Positions 43,897 through 51,775 of a stretch of DNA of 64,000 nt are shown here, one piece after another (position 1 is the first letter of the stretch; each line of letters begins with the position of its first letter). The DNA comes from Alkalibaculum bacchi (GTDB taxonomy: Bacteria > Bacillota > Clostridia > Eubacteriales > Alkalibacteraceae). The position numbers were made by a program, and so were the translations under genes. The notes under the pieces were generated by a model. It did no database searches and had not been told where the DNA came from. It saw only the letters and a program-made list of their open reading frames with translations. The stretch covers positions 11,173-75,172 of the forward strand of contig NZ_CALNCS010000005.1 in assembly GCF_937875145.1 (NCBI RefSeq), given 5' to 3'.

Positions 43897-44346
43897 ACAT
43901 AAGTTGACCATTTCAATTGCCGTAGTAGCGGCATCATAGCCTTTGTTTCCTGACTTTGTACCTGCTCTTTCTATGGCTTGCTCAATATTTTCTGTTGTTA
44001 GGATGCCAAAAATAATGGGTAAGCCTAATTCTAGAGACGTATGAGCAATTCCCTTTGTAGCCTCACCTGCAACTAAATCGTAGTGAGAAGTGGACCCCCT
44101 AATGACCGCACCTAAACAAATCACTGCATCGTATTTTTTTGTTGCAGCCATTTTTTTAGCTACTAAAGGGATTTCAAAGGCGCCAGGCACCCATGCAATC
44201 TCAATTTCATCCTCTTGTACACCATGCCTTTTTAATCCGTCTATAGCTCCTGAGAGCAATTTGCTTCCGATAAATTCATTAAATCGACCCACGATAATAC
44301 CATACTTTTTTCCTTTTGAAATCAATTTTCCTTCATATACTTTCAT
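43873..44346 (-). CDS. ribH: 6,7-dimethyl-8-ribityllumazine synthase
   Basis: Penultimate step of riboflavin synthesis; forms icosahedral capsids in many bacteria. [11 protein letters not shown] (about 16-26), [13 protein letters not shown] (about 53-65), [20 protein letters not shown] (about 80-99, catalytic His) and [17 protein letters not shown] (about 115-131). 157 residues. The last eight codons (CEQWPNNG and the TGA) are made by an 11-bp AACNATNGTTN array read on the minus strand. Last gene of ribD-ribE-ribBA-ribH, 17 bp after ribBA. Confidence 0.96.
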   Translation of the reverse strand: MKVYEGKLISKGKKYGIIVGRFNEFIGSKLLSGAIDGLKRHGVQEDEIEIAWVPGAFEIPLVAKKMAATKKYDAVICLGAVIRGSTSHYDLVAGEATKGIAHTSLELGLPIIFGILTTENIEQAIERAGTKSGNKGYDAATTAIEMVNLCEQWPNNG

Positions 44347-44363
44347 TTTTCATTCCTCCTATT

Positions 44364-45563
44364 TTAATAATGGGTAATATGGCCCATTTTTTCTTGTTTT
44401 GTCATGAGATAAGCTTCGTTCTTGATATTTGCTTCTATTTGTATCGGCACTCTTTCTACGATGTCCATACCGTACAAAGAGAGGTCGTAAATCTTTTGTG
44501 GATTATTAGTCATAAGCTTTATTTTCTTAATGCCTAAGTCTTGTAGAATTTGAGCGCCAACCTGATAGTCTCTCAAATCTTCAGGAAATCCTAGTGCAAG
44601 ATTTGCTTCAATGGTGTCCATACCTTGATCTTGCAGAGTATAAGCTTTAATTTTATTTACAAGTCCGATCCCTCTACCTTCTTGATTCAAATATAAGAGT
44701 ACTCCACGACCTTCTTTTTCTATATTTTTAATAGCTTGCTCTAATTGCTGACCACAATCACATTTTAATGAATGAAAAACATCCCCTGTTAAGCATTGAG
44801 AATGAACTCGTACAAGTACAGGTTTGCTATTAGAAATATCTCCTTTGATTAAAGCTACATGTTCTAAATTTGAGTGTTTTTCTCTAAAAGCGACGATTTC
44901 AAATTCCCCGTATTTTGTAGGCATCTGAGCTCTAGCACAGTTTTCAACGATCTTTTCTTGTTTTTTTTTATACTCTATTAAGTCTGCAATCGTAATAATC
45001 TTTAAGTTGTGAATCTTTACGTACTCCATTAATTCAGGAACTCTTGCCATAGTTCCATCATCGTTCATGATTTCGCAGATTACACCAGCAGGATAAAGTC
45101 CAGCTAATTCAGCTAAATCTACAGCTGCCTCTGTATGACCATCTCTCTTTAGAACTCCTCCATCTACCGCTGCTAAAGGAAATACATGTCCTGGGCTAGT
45201 GAAGCTTTGATTGCTAGCATCTGATTGTGTTAGCTTTATAATGGTTTTCGATCTTTCATAAGCAGAAATTCCTGTAGCGACCTCTTTAGCGTCTACTGAA
45301 ACAGTAAAGGCAGTACATTTTGGGTCTGTATTGATATGTGACATTTGAGGAATTTTCAATTCTTCTAATCTTTGTTTTTTCATAGGAGTGCAAATAAGGC
45401 CTCTGCCGTATTTTGCCATGAAGTTAATGCTTTCTGGAGTTGCTTTCTCAGCAGCGACATATAAATCCCCTTCATTTTCTCGACCTTCGTCGTCGACGAT
45501 TACGATGACTTTACCCTCTTTGATATCTTCTAATGATTCTTCAATAGTGTTAAATTTGTACAA
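44364..45563 (-). CDS. ribBA: Bifunctional 3,4-dihydroxybutanone-4-phosphate synthase / GTP cyclohydrolase II
   Basis: Supplies both precursors of the riboflavin pathway. N-terminal RibB half: [18 protein letters not shown] (about 23-40), [19 protein letters not shown]-terminal RibA half: [24 protein letters not shown] (250-273, zinc Cys; given by range), [12 protein letters not shown] and [16 protein letters not shown]. The start is placed at TTG 45563, since AAAAGGAG ends 9 bp before it; the first TTG (45572) directly touches the Shine-Dalgarno. 399 residues. Separated from ribE by a 225-bp repeat. Confidence 0.95.
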   Translation of the reverse strand: MYKFNTIEESLEDIKEGKVIVIVDDEGRENEGDLYVAAEKATPESINFMAKYGRGLICTPMKKQRLEELKIPQMSHINTDPKCTAFTVSVDAKEVATGISAYERSKTIIKLTQSDASNQSFTSPGHVFPLAAVDGGVLKRDGHTEAAVDLAELAGLYPAGVICEIMNDDGTMARVPELMEYVKIHNLKIITIADLIEYKKKQEKIVENCARAQMPTKYGEFEIVAFREKHSNLEHVALIKGDISNSKPVLVRVHSQCLTGDVFHSLKCDCGQQLEQAIKNIEKEGRGVLLYLNQEGRGIGLVNKIKAYTLQDQGMDTIEANLALGFPEDLRDYQVGAQILQDLGIKKIKLMTNNPQKIYDLSLYGMDIVERVPIQIEANIKNEAYLMTKQEKMGHITHY

Positions 45564-45629
45564 TCTATACAACTCCTTTTTTCTTCTTTGTTTTTATTAT
45601 CTAGTCTTTTCTTGCTTATTGAAGTACAT

Positions 45630-45788
45630 GGCGGAAAGCTGAAAGCGGAAACTCGTCTCCGAGCCAGAGCAATGACCCAAACTCCTGCGTTGTCATCCTG
45701 AGCGCCAGTGAAGGATCTTTGGACCCGCGAAGCTTAGCCCTAAAGTGCTGATAGCTGAATGCTGGTGGCTGGTCGCTAATTGCCGGCA
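45630..45788. repeat. Composite repeat between ribE and ribBA
   Basis: GCGGAAA, GCTGAAA, GCGGAAA (45631-45651), GTCATCCTGAGCGCCAGTGA...GGATCTT (45691-45720), then heptamers GCTGATA, GCTGAAT, GCTGGTG, GCTGGTC, GCTAATT (45747-45781). It sits inside the rib operon without breaking it. Confidence 0.6.
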
Positions 45789-46427
45789 TCAAATAAATCC
45801 ATTGCTTGCTAGGAAATCCATATTTATAGTGCTATCGTTGCTGTATCTTGTAAGCTTTTCCACGTATTTTCCTATTACATCACATTCAAGATTTACTTCA
45901 TCACCTATTCTTTTCCTTAGAAGGATAGTCTTTTCTTTTGTATGGGGGATGATGGACACTTTAAATACTCTATCGTCTACATATGCAACGGTTAAACTTG
46001 TACCATCAATGGCGATAGACCCTCTTTCTACGATGTATTTAAGAATGCTTTGCTGCGTTGCAATGGTAATCCACGTAGCGTTTTCTTCTTCTTTAAAATG
46101 TTGAATAATGCCTACGCCATCAATATGACCAGAGACAATATGACCTCCAAGACGGTCGCTAGCCTTTAAAGCCCTTTCTAAATTTACGCTACTGCCAGAG
46201 CGTAGAGATTTCAGGCTGCTAGCGCGAACGGTTTCTGGCATTACATCTACGGAAAAACGATTGTTCTGAAGATTTGTTACGGTCAAGCACACTCCATTTG
46301 TACAAATGCTATCGCCTAGTTTTACGTCTTCTAAAACAATACTAGCCTCTATAGTAATCCTGGCTGATTGACTTGTTTTTTGTATGTTTTTAACGATGCC
46401 AATTTCTTCTACTAATCCTGTAAACAT
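45789..46427 (-). CDS. ribE: Riboflavin synthase alpha chain
   Basis: Dismutates two lumazine molecules to riboflavin. Two tandem lumazine-binding halves: MFTGLVEEIGIVK opens the first, with GDSICTNGVCLTV (about 38-50), and GHIVSGHIDGVG (about 93-104) opens the second, with SIAIDGTSLTVAYVDD (about 131-146). 212 residues, normal. Start ATG; its GGAGG lies in the last codons of ribD (Arg-Arg-stop). Confidence 0.96.
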   Translation of the reverse strand: MFTGLVEEIGIVKNIQKTSQSARITIEASIVLEDVKLGDSICTNGVCLTVTNLQNNRFSVDVMPETVRASSLKSLRSGSSVNLERALKASDRLGGHIVSGHIDGVGIIQHFKEEENATWITIATQQSILKYIVERGSIAIDGTSLTVAYVDDRVFKVSIIPHTKEKTILLRKRIGDEVNLECDVIGKYVEKLTRYSNDSTINMDFLASNGFI

Positions 46428-46432
46428 GTATA

Positions 46433-47545
46433 TTACCTCCTAGGATATCCTTCTATCATAATGTCTTCGCTTACTATGGATACCTTTAAATCATCTAAAA
46501 CATAAGCTTCAGATAAATGCTCTATCCCTAGGCCACCTACAGGTGTTTTTGAAAGTTTGCCGCCCACAATTTTAGGTGCTACAAAAGCAATTACCTTATC
46601 TACGATAGAGGACTCTACAGCGCTAAAATTCAATTCAGACCCACCTTCTAATAAGATGCTGTCCATACCCATTTCTCCTAGTTGCTTCATTAAATAAGGC
46701 AGATCCACTCTATCGTTCTTTAGGGGAGTAATGATAATTTTGGCGTTTTTCTCTTTTAATGCCTTTAGTTTTTTAGAATCTGCAAGCTCTGTAGTAACAA
46801 TGATGGTCTTAGCATTAGACTTAAGATTAAGAACCTTTACATTTAACGGTATGCGAGCCTTGCTGTCAACGATAACTCGTATAGGGTCCATTCCTTCTAT
46901 TGCATCTAACCGAGTGGTCAGAGAGGGGTCGTCTTTTAAAATGGTTCCAATGCCCACCATAATACCAGATACCCGATGGCGAAGTTGATGAACGACGGTT
47001 CTAGAAGCTTCTCCTGTAATCCATTTTGATTGGCCACTTGCTGTGGCAATTTTTCCGTCTAAAGTCATTGCTGTCTTCATAATGCAAAAAGGCTTTTTTG
47101 TGCTTATATACTTAATAAATATTTCATTGATCTTCATGGCTTCATCTTTTAGTATATCTGTAATAACTTCTATGCCATGTTCTCTTAACACTTGAATTCC
47201 CCTTCCTGCTACTAAAGGATTGGGATCTGTTGTGGCCACGACTACTTTGGATATTTTGTTTTTTACAATGGTCTCAGCACAAGGGGGAGTGCGTCCATAA
47301 TGAGAACAAGGTTCTAGAGTCACGTACATAGTAGAGCCTGATACATCCTCTATAGCATTTTGAAAAGCATCAATTTCAGCATGTGGTCCCCCAAGATACT
47401 TATGATAACCTTCTCCTATAATTCGCCCTTCTTTTACGATTACAGCACCAACTAGGGGGTTCGGGTTTGTATAGCCTATACCCTTCTTAGATAATTCAAG
47501 TGCTCGTTGCATATACACAGTATCTATTGAAATCACCTTCTTCAA
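46433..47545 (-). CDS. ribD: Bifunctional riboflavin deaminase/reductase
   Basis: Deaminates and reduces the pyrimidine intermediate. N-terminal deaminase: GYTNPNPLVGAVIVK (about 24-38), GGPHAEIDAF (zinc His, about 52-61) and LEPCSHYGRTPPCAETI (two zinc Cys, about 78-94). C-terminal reductase: MTLDGKIAT, GQSKWITGE, VVDSKARIPLNVKVLN and LLEGGSELNFS. First gene of the rib operon under the FMN riboswitch. The TTG at 47545 is the furthest start; later in-frame GTG or ATG codons (down to 47512) are possible, and the ribosome-binding sites do not decide. Confidence 0.94.
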   Translation of the reverse strand: MKKVISIDTVYMQRALELSKKGIGYTNPNPLVGAVIVKEGRIIGEGYHKYLGGPHAEIDAFQNAIEDVSGSTMYVTLEPCSHYGRTPPCAETIVKNKISKVVVATTDPNPLVAGRGIQVLREHGIEVITDILKDEAMKINEIFIKYISTKKPFCIMKTAMTLDGKIATASGQSKWITGEASRTVVHQLRHRVSGIMVGIGTILKDDPSLTTRLDAIEGMDPIRVIVDSKARIPLNVKVLNLKSNAKTIIVTTELADSKKLKALKEKNAKIIITPLKNDRVDLPYLMKQLGEMGMDSILLEGGSELNFSAVESSIVDKVIAFVAPKIVGGKLSKTPVGGLGIEHLSEAYVLDDLKVSIVSEDIMIEGYPRR

Positions 47546-47760
47546 AATAATTTAAAATATGTATAAAAATTACATTTGAGATAAAAAAGTAACACTGCTT
47601 TAGATAGCTTATACATTTTTGGGTTTTTCATGTAATTTTGAGATATCCTTATTGTTGCTTGTTAAGGACGTTTTCACTCATTCTGCACTTAGCCACTGCC
47701 AAGGTCGCGACGCTCGACAAATGAAAGCTAAACCTATTGCGAGCGACAATAAAAAGGCTT

Positions 47761-47935
47761 TTGTGTGCCCTCCGGAATCGATAAATCGATTCCTCCGCCG
47801 TGCCGTTCGCCAAATGAAAGCTGCGCTTTCATTACGTATATATGTAATTTCATAGCCAAATCAGCAAGCTATTTGTCTGTTACATTACATATATACTGCG
47901 TAAGCTTCGCTTTCGCCTGGCTCACTGGTTCACGC
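47761..47935 (-). repeat. Structured intergenic element, copy B (terminator-linked)
   Basis: Inverse-strand counterpart of 12421-12590. Reading the minus strand from 47935 it starts GCGTGAACCAGTGAGCCAGG directly after the riboswitch terminator T run. It keeps the four-hairpin order: GCGAAAGC/GCTTACGC, a 12-bp TATATATGTAAT/ATTACATATATA stem around the same ACAGACAAA...GATTTGGCT loop, AATGAAAGC/GCTTTCATT, and GGAATCGAT/ATCGATTCC. Stems differ from copy A in sequence but keep pairing. A partial second tail (GCTTTCATTTGTCGAGC) continues to about 47690. It lies in the untranslated leader of ribD. Confidence 0.65.
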
Positions 47936-47968
47936 AAAAAAGCTCTGGAATAAATATTCCAGAGCTTA
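47935..47968 (-). terminator. Terminator controlled by the FMN riboswitch
   Basis: AGCTCTGGAATA / TATTCCAGAGCT, 12 bp, two-base loop, six T on the minus strand. It lies about 55 nt downstream of the riboswitch and 390 nt before ribD. Confidence 0.88.
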
Positions 47969-48021
47969 AAATAGCTAAAAATCACACATAGATGACATCT
48001 ATTGTGTACGCTGTGTTTGCC

Positions 48022-48128
48022 ACTTCTTTCATCCAGACTTTACTGTCGGTCTTGGAATCTCACCAAGTCAACCTAAATAGGTTCGCGGACTTTACCGCCG
48101 GTCGGGAATTGCACCCTGCCCTGAAGTA
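48022..48128 (-). ncRNA. FMN riboswitch (RFN element)
   Basis: On the minus strand it has the conserved blocks CAGGGCAGGGTGCAATTCCC, GACCGGCGGTAAAGTCCGCG, TTGGTGAGATTCC and GACCGACAGTAAAGTC, closed by an ACTTC/GAAGT outer helix. With FMN bound it is expected to favour the terminator at 47935-47968 and shut off the rib operon. Confidence 0.96.
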
Positions 48129-48145
48129 TTTATTAAGTTGAGTAC

Positions 48146-48174
48146 AATATAACATATGGATAAATTTATGTCAA
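48146..48174 (-). promoter_or_regulatory. SigA promoter of the rib operon
   Basis: Minus strand: TTGACA (48169-48174), exact 17-bp spacer, TATATT (48146-48151). Starts transcription a few bases upstream of the FMN riboswitch. Confidence 0.85.
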
Positions 48175-48198
48175 TAGGAATTATGCGCTTCGCGCTTA

Positions 48199-48387
48199 TT
48201 ATGGTTTGAGAATGATTTTATGATCAACAAGTGCCATTTCAGCAATTTGTGCTTTAATGGTCTTTCGTTCACCAAATATATTTTCAAGGTAGAGATTCTC
48301 TCCTTGAGGAATAATTCGATCAACAGATTCTAAAAGTAGAGTTTTTACACCATCGTCTTCTAATAAATACACATTTGCTTCACACAT
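48199..48387 (-). CDS. CooT-family nickel-binding protein
   Basis: 62 residues starting MCEANVYLL. Cys2 right after the initiator Met is the nickel ligand in characterised CooT proteins. The CooT family is linked to nickel delivery for carbon monoxide dehydrogenase; no CODH genes are in the window. The start ATG overlaps the end of the DUF3842 gene by 8 bp, with the AGGAGG site inside that gene, so the pair is coupled. This CooT/DUF3842 pairing recurs in Clostridia. A small AGCGC/GCGCA hairpin follows the stop. Confidence 0.85.
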   Translation of the reverse strand: MCEANVYLLEDDGVKTLLLESVDRIIPQGENLYLENIFGERKTIKAQIAEMALVDHKIILKP

Positions 48388-48805
48388 TTTTAGATCCTCC
48401 TAATATTTCTTTTATGATTTTTATAGCATCTTCAATATAATGTGGCAATGGCTCGTTTACTACGCCGGCTACATGGATATTATATTTATTTAACGGAATG
48501 AATACTTTAGCTGCTTTGCTTCGAGCGATGGCATTAGCCATTTTATCTGTTACTTCTCCCGTTAATCCGTCAGCTGCTAAAATAGCGATACTGCCAACCA
48601 CTATATCAACTTCACAAACATTAACTACAATAGGATTTTCTCCAGTGGCTCCTTCGTTTGCCCCTGCTTTTAACATAGCAGCAGTAGCCAGAGAATTGGT
48701 TCCTAATGCGATGATATGAATGTCCCGGGGTAGGGTGTTGCGCATTTTGTCGATGATTACTCGTCCAATACCGCCACCTTGACCGTCTATAACAGCAATT
48801 TTCAT
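48380..48805 (-). CDS. DUF3842 family protein
   Basis: 141 residues from ATG 48805 (AAGGGAG about 10 bp upstream); the frame stays open to 48871 without support. Starts MKIAVIDGQGGGIGR, a Rossmann-like nucleotide-binding loop. IIALGTNSLATAAMLKAGANEGATGENPI (38-66, given by range) and NVCEVDIVVG are family marks. Function unknown; coupled to CooT, so a role in nickel or other metal handling is inferred only from the neighbour. Confidence 0.82.
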   Translation of the reverse strand: MKIAVIDGQGGGIGRVIIDKMRNTLPRDIHIIALGTNSLATAAMLKAGANEGATGENPIVVNVCEVDIVVGSIAILAADGLTGEVTDKMANAIARSKAAKVFIPLNKYNIHVAGVVNEPLPHYIEDAIKIIKEILGGSKNV

Positions 48806-49197
48806 GCTAATTGTTCTCCCTTCCACAGTGGCAAAAGTTGCCATAAAATAAAAAAACTCATTTTTGGGCACAGCAACTAGCCAGTCCCTTCATGAGTCTG
48901 TTTCTTCTTTGTAATTTAGTAGAATCTTCATGATTCGCTACTTATAATATAGCACGTTAAGAGAATATCAGTCAATAGCAAAATTAAGGTGGTAAGGTGG
49001 TCAAATATGCGACTTACGTCGCTGTGAACAGTAAATATAGAACAATGAACAGTTAAAAATATAATTACTAAACGAAAAGTAGCATATTTGTGTTGTTCAC
49101 TGTTCATTGTTCCGTGTTCGTTTTTCCAACTTTCCAACATACGAACATTCCAACTTATAGAGTTTCGCATTCCGCATTCAGCTTAGGCGAACGAACC
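48806..49197. other. Gap before DUF3842: leader hairpin, repeats and palindrome
   Basis: 48850-48903: on the minus strand GACTCAT...ATGAGTTTTTTT with a 30-base loop, a possible attenuator upstream of the DUF3842 gene. 48985-48997: AAGGTGGTAAGGTGG octamers. 48997-49090: second copy of the ATATGCGAC palindrome (arms AAATATGCGACTTA and AGTAGCATATTT), with heptamers GTGAACA, GTAAATA, TAGAACA, ATGAACA between. 49120-49155: 8-bp steps AACTTTCC, AACATACG, AACATTCC. Then a short inverse GCATTCCGCATTCAGC array. Confidence 0.5.
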
Positions 49198-49224
49198 AAA
49201 AAAACAGGCGTAAGCCTGTTTTTT
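49198..49224 (-). terminator. Terminator of rubrerythrin gene
   Basis: AAAAAACAGGC / GCCTGTTTTTT, 4-base loop. Its right arm overlaps the rubrerythrin TAA stop. Confidence 0.9.
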
Positions 49225-49768
49225 AGTAGTTGATTAATCTTCTTTCAAAATGTGCTCTTGCGTGATCACATACAGGGCAAATTTCTGGTGCTTCTTTTCC
49301 AATATGGATGTGTCCGCAATTTCTACACTTCCATACTGTATATTCTTCGTCGCCAATAAATACGGTTGCCGATTCTACTCTATCCAAGAGAGCTTTGTAT
49401 CTTTCTTCATGTTCTTTTTCGATTTTTAAAACGCCTTCCATTTTATCAGCGATTTCATCAAAGCCTTCTTCTCTAGCTTCTTTTGCCATTCTTTCGTACA
49501 TATCAGTCCACTCGTAGTGTTCACCTTCTGCTGCGCTAACTAAGTTTTCTGCAGTTGTACCAATACCTTTTAAATATTTAAACCATAATTTTGCGTGCTC
49601 TTTTTCATTTTTAGCGGTCTCTTCAAAAATGCCCATGATTTGTTCATAGCCTTCTTTTTTTGCAGCACTAGCAAAATAGCTGTATTTAGTATAGGCTTGC
49701 GCTTCACCAGAGAAGGCATCTCTTAAATTTTGTTCTGTTTTTGTTCCCTTTAAATTATACTCTTTCAT
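49223..49768 (-). CDS. rbr: Rubrerythrin
   Basis: Non-haem diiron peroxidase that reduces hydrogen peroxide in anaerobes. The N-terminal ferritin-like four-helix domain holds the diiron ligands in [29 protein letters not shown] and [10 protein letters not shown]; the C-terminal rubredoxin domain has CRNCGHIH and [11 protein letters not shown] (iron Cys4). 181 residues. Start ATG 49768 with AGGAGG upstream. Followed upstream on the same strand by perR and glutaredoxin, a classic peroxide-defence group. Confidence 0.96.
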   Translation of the reverse strand: MKEYNLKGTKTEQNLRDAFSGEAQAYTKYSYFASAAKKEGYEQIMGIFEETAKNEKEHAKLWFKYLKGIGTTAENLVSAAEGEHYEWTDMYERMAKEAREEGFDEIADKMEGVLKIEKEHEERYKALLDRVESATVFIGDEEYTVWKCRNCGHIHIGKEAPEICPVCDHARAHFERRLINY

Positions 49769-49816
49769 TAAAAAACCTCCTAAATTGTTTTTTATAAGTA
49801 ACTTGATAAAGTGATT

Positions 49817-50236
49817 CTATTCTTTTACTTTATCAAGTTCATTATTACAAGCTCCACAAATACCTTTAAAATAAATACTTCTTTCTTTGATTTGAAAACC
49901 ATTTAACTCATCTCTAAGATCGTATTCTAAGTTTACAGGAAAATCATAAATCTTTCTACAATTTTCACATTTAAAATGACCATGATTGTTTGTATCTACA
50001 TCATATCTCGTTTCATTATCTTCGATAGTGACTAATTTTACCAGGCCCTTTTCTATAAAAATCTTCAAAGTATTATAGATCGTAGTCTTTGATAGAGTAG
50101 GCATTTCCTGTAAAAGAGATAGGTAAATTTCATCTACAGTAGGATGAGTGTGATGTTTAGAAAGATACTCGTAGATTTTGATACGAGGATATGAAGGTTT
50201 TATATTTTTAGAACCTAAGTAATTTTTTAAGTCCAT
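49817..50236 (-). CDS. perR: PerR-type Fur-family peroxide regulator
   Basis: Metal-dependent repressor of peroxide-stress genes. Winged helix with YPRIKIYEYLSKHHTHPTVDEIY (18-40, by range) and LSKTTIYNTLKIFIEKG (about 52-68). The metal domain has NNHGHFKCENCRKIYDF, with the HGH of PerR and the first structural CxxC, and GICGACN with the second. ATG 50236 is chosen over the GTG six codons upstream; AAAGG lies before it. A 15-bp PerR-like operator is 47 bp upstream, so it likely represses itself. Likely regulates rbr directly downstream. Confidence 0.9.
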   Translation of the reverse strand: MDLKNYLGSKNIKPSYPRIKIYEYLSKHHTHPTVDEIYLSLLQEMPTLSKTTIYNTLKIFIEKGLVKLVTIEDNETRYDVDTNNHGHFKCENCRKIYDFPVNLEYDLRDELNGFQIKERSIYFKGICGACNNELDKVKE

Positions 50237-50282
50237 AGAATTGATACCTTTCACCCCCTACAAACATGTAATTAATTCATAT

Positions 50283-50297
50283 TTGTAATGATTACAA
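50283..50297. promoter_or_regulatory. PerR-box-like operator (7-1-7 palindrome)
   Basis: TTGTAAT-G-ATTACAA, a perfect 7-1-7 inverted repeat. Bacillus PerR boxes have the form TTATAATNATTATAA; this differs at one symmetric position. Placed between perR and the glutaredoxin gene. Confidence 0.75.
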
Positions 50298-50332
50298 TTT
50301 ATATGTTAATGTAATTATGGGGATTTGTCAAG

Positions 50333-50578
50333 CTATAATTTATTTAGTTTTTCTGATTTATTTAACTCTTCAAGATGTGAACAACCTCCAATAAAATTTT
50401 CATCAATAAAGATATAGGGGACAGTGTTCTGCCCAGTTTTTTGGTATAGTTCTCGTTTCTTTTGGCCATCGCCATCTATTATGGTTTCAGAATAAGGAAT
50501 ATTTTTATCATCTAATATCTCTTTTGCCCTTTTACAGTAAGGACAATAACTCCATGTATATAATTGTACTTTTGCCAT
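50333..50578 (-). CDS. Glutaredoxin
   Basis: 81-residue thioredoxin-fold disulfide reductase. Redox site CPYC (residues 12-15), the cis-Pro loop TVPYIFID (about 52-59) and GGCSHLEEL near the end (with an extra Cys). ATG 50578 with GGAGG upstream is the start; the upstream extension has no ribosome-binding site. Glutaredoxin in an organism with a GshF-like ligase (12873) raises the question whether it uses glutathione or a thioredoxin-reductase-type donor. Confidence 0.93.
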   Translation of the reverse strand: MAKVQLYTWSYCPYCKRAKEILDDKNIPYSETIIDGDGQKKRELYQKTGQNTVPYIFIDENFIGGCSHLEELNKSEKLNKL

Positions 50579-50737
50579 GAGTGACCTCCAATTATTATTT
50601 TTGTACATGTCTATATATTCTCATTTTTTCCTTTAATTAATCAATATATTAAAACTATTTAAAAATTCTATTTAAAATGCTATAATACAAACAATTATCT
50701 ACAATCACCAAACATTTTACGAGAGGATGTGGACACA

Positions 50738-51658
50738 GTGCCTATTAAAATACCAGATGGTTTACCAGCTGAGGGCATATTAGCTAAAGAGAGCATCTTT
50801 GTCATGCATGAGACGAGAGCCATATCTCAAGATATCCGACCTTTAAAAATTGTCATACTCAATTTAATGCCCACAAAAATTGTTACAGAGGCACAATTAA
50901 TGAGGCTTTTAAGTAACACACCTATACAAGTGGAAGCTGTGCTCATACATCCCAAAAGTCATAAGGCGAAAAATACTCCAGAAGACCATTTGATTAACTT
51001 CTATCAGACCTTTGATGAAATTAGAAATCAAAAATTTGATGGACTAGTGATTACGGGAGCACCTGTTGAAACAATGAGCTTTGAAGAGGTCGATTATTGG
51101 GATGAACTGACGGAAATCATGGAGTGGAGTAAGACAAATGTTTATTCTACCATGCATATATGTTGGGGAGCTCAGGCAGGATTATACTATCATTATGGAA
51201 TAAAAAAATACCCTGTAGAAGAGAAAGTATTTGGCGTGTATAAACACAGGGTCACTAAGAAAAACACCATGCTTCTTAGAGGTTTTGACGATGAATTTTA
51301 CGCTCCGCATTCTAGATTTACTTATGTAAAGGAAGAAGAGGTAGAAGAAGTAGGGGATTTAGATATTGTGTCGATATCTGATCAAGCAGGGCTTTACATC
51401 ATTAAATCCAAAGACCATAAATTTGTCTTTGTCATGGGACATTCGGAATACGATCCCTTAACACTAAAGGCTGAATATGATCGAGATATAGAGAAGGGTT
51501 TAAATATTAATGTACCACAAAATTACTATCCAGAGGATAATCCTCAAAAGGAACCCATTGTAAGATGGAGATCCCACGCCAATTTATTGTTTTCGAATTG
51601 GTTAAATTACTATGTATATCAAGAAACACCATATGATTTAGAGAGTCTTGGAAGGTAA
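50738..51658 (+). CDS. metA: Homoserine O-acetyltransferase (MetA family)
   Basis: Activates homoserine for methionine synthesis. MetA fold (class I glutamine-amidotransferase-like) with nucleophile Cys142 in [10 protein letters not shown], His in [13 protein letters not shown] and Glu in the same region. Position 111 is Glu (GAPVE); in characterised MetA enzymes Glu there goes with acetyl-CoA and Gly with succinyl-CoA, so acetyl transfer is inferred. That fits the next gene, an O-acetylhomoserine enzyme. GTG 50738 start with AGAGG 8-9 bp upstream, giving the usual [13 protein letters not shown] start. Confidence 0.93.
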   Translation: MPIKIPDGLPAEGILAKESIFVMHETRAISQDIRPLKIVILNLMPTKIVTEAQLMRLLSNTPIQVEAVLIHPKSHKAKNTPEDHLINFYQTFDEIRNQKFDGLVITGAPVETMSFEEVDYWDELTEIMEWSKTNVYSTMHICWGAQAGLYYHYGIKKYPVEEKVFGVYKHRVTKKNTMLLRGFDDEFYAPHSRFTYVKEEEVEEVGDLDIVSISDQAGLYIIKSKDHKFVFVMGHSEYDPLTLKAEYDRDIEKGLNINVPQNYYPEDNPQKEPIVRWRSHANLLFSNWLNYYVYQETPYDLESLGR

Positions 51659-51745
51659 GCAGAATGCGGACAGCGGAACTTTTAAAGTGGGTTCCCCCCA
51701 GGCGACCTAAGTTTCAGCTGTCAGCTTTCCGCTTTCAGCAAAAAT
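51658..51745. repeat. Inverted heptamer pair between metA and metY
   Basis: Forward GCAGAAT, GCGGACA, GCGGAAC (51659-51679) and inverse TTTCAGC, TGTCAGC, TTTCCGC, TTTCAGC (51713-51740) enclose a GGGTTCCCCCCAGG stretch: a short composite with inverted ends. Confidence 0.55.
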
Positions 51746-51775
51746 ATCCGTATTATTTATAAAGGAGTGTCATTC

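Noticed and set aside
48820..48870. Cobalamin riboswitch, because of a GCCACTG...GAAGGG stretch upstream of DUF3842
   Set aside because: Only this short resemblance exists; the rest of the conserved B12 core is absent.
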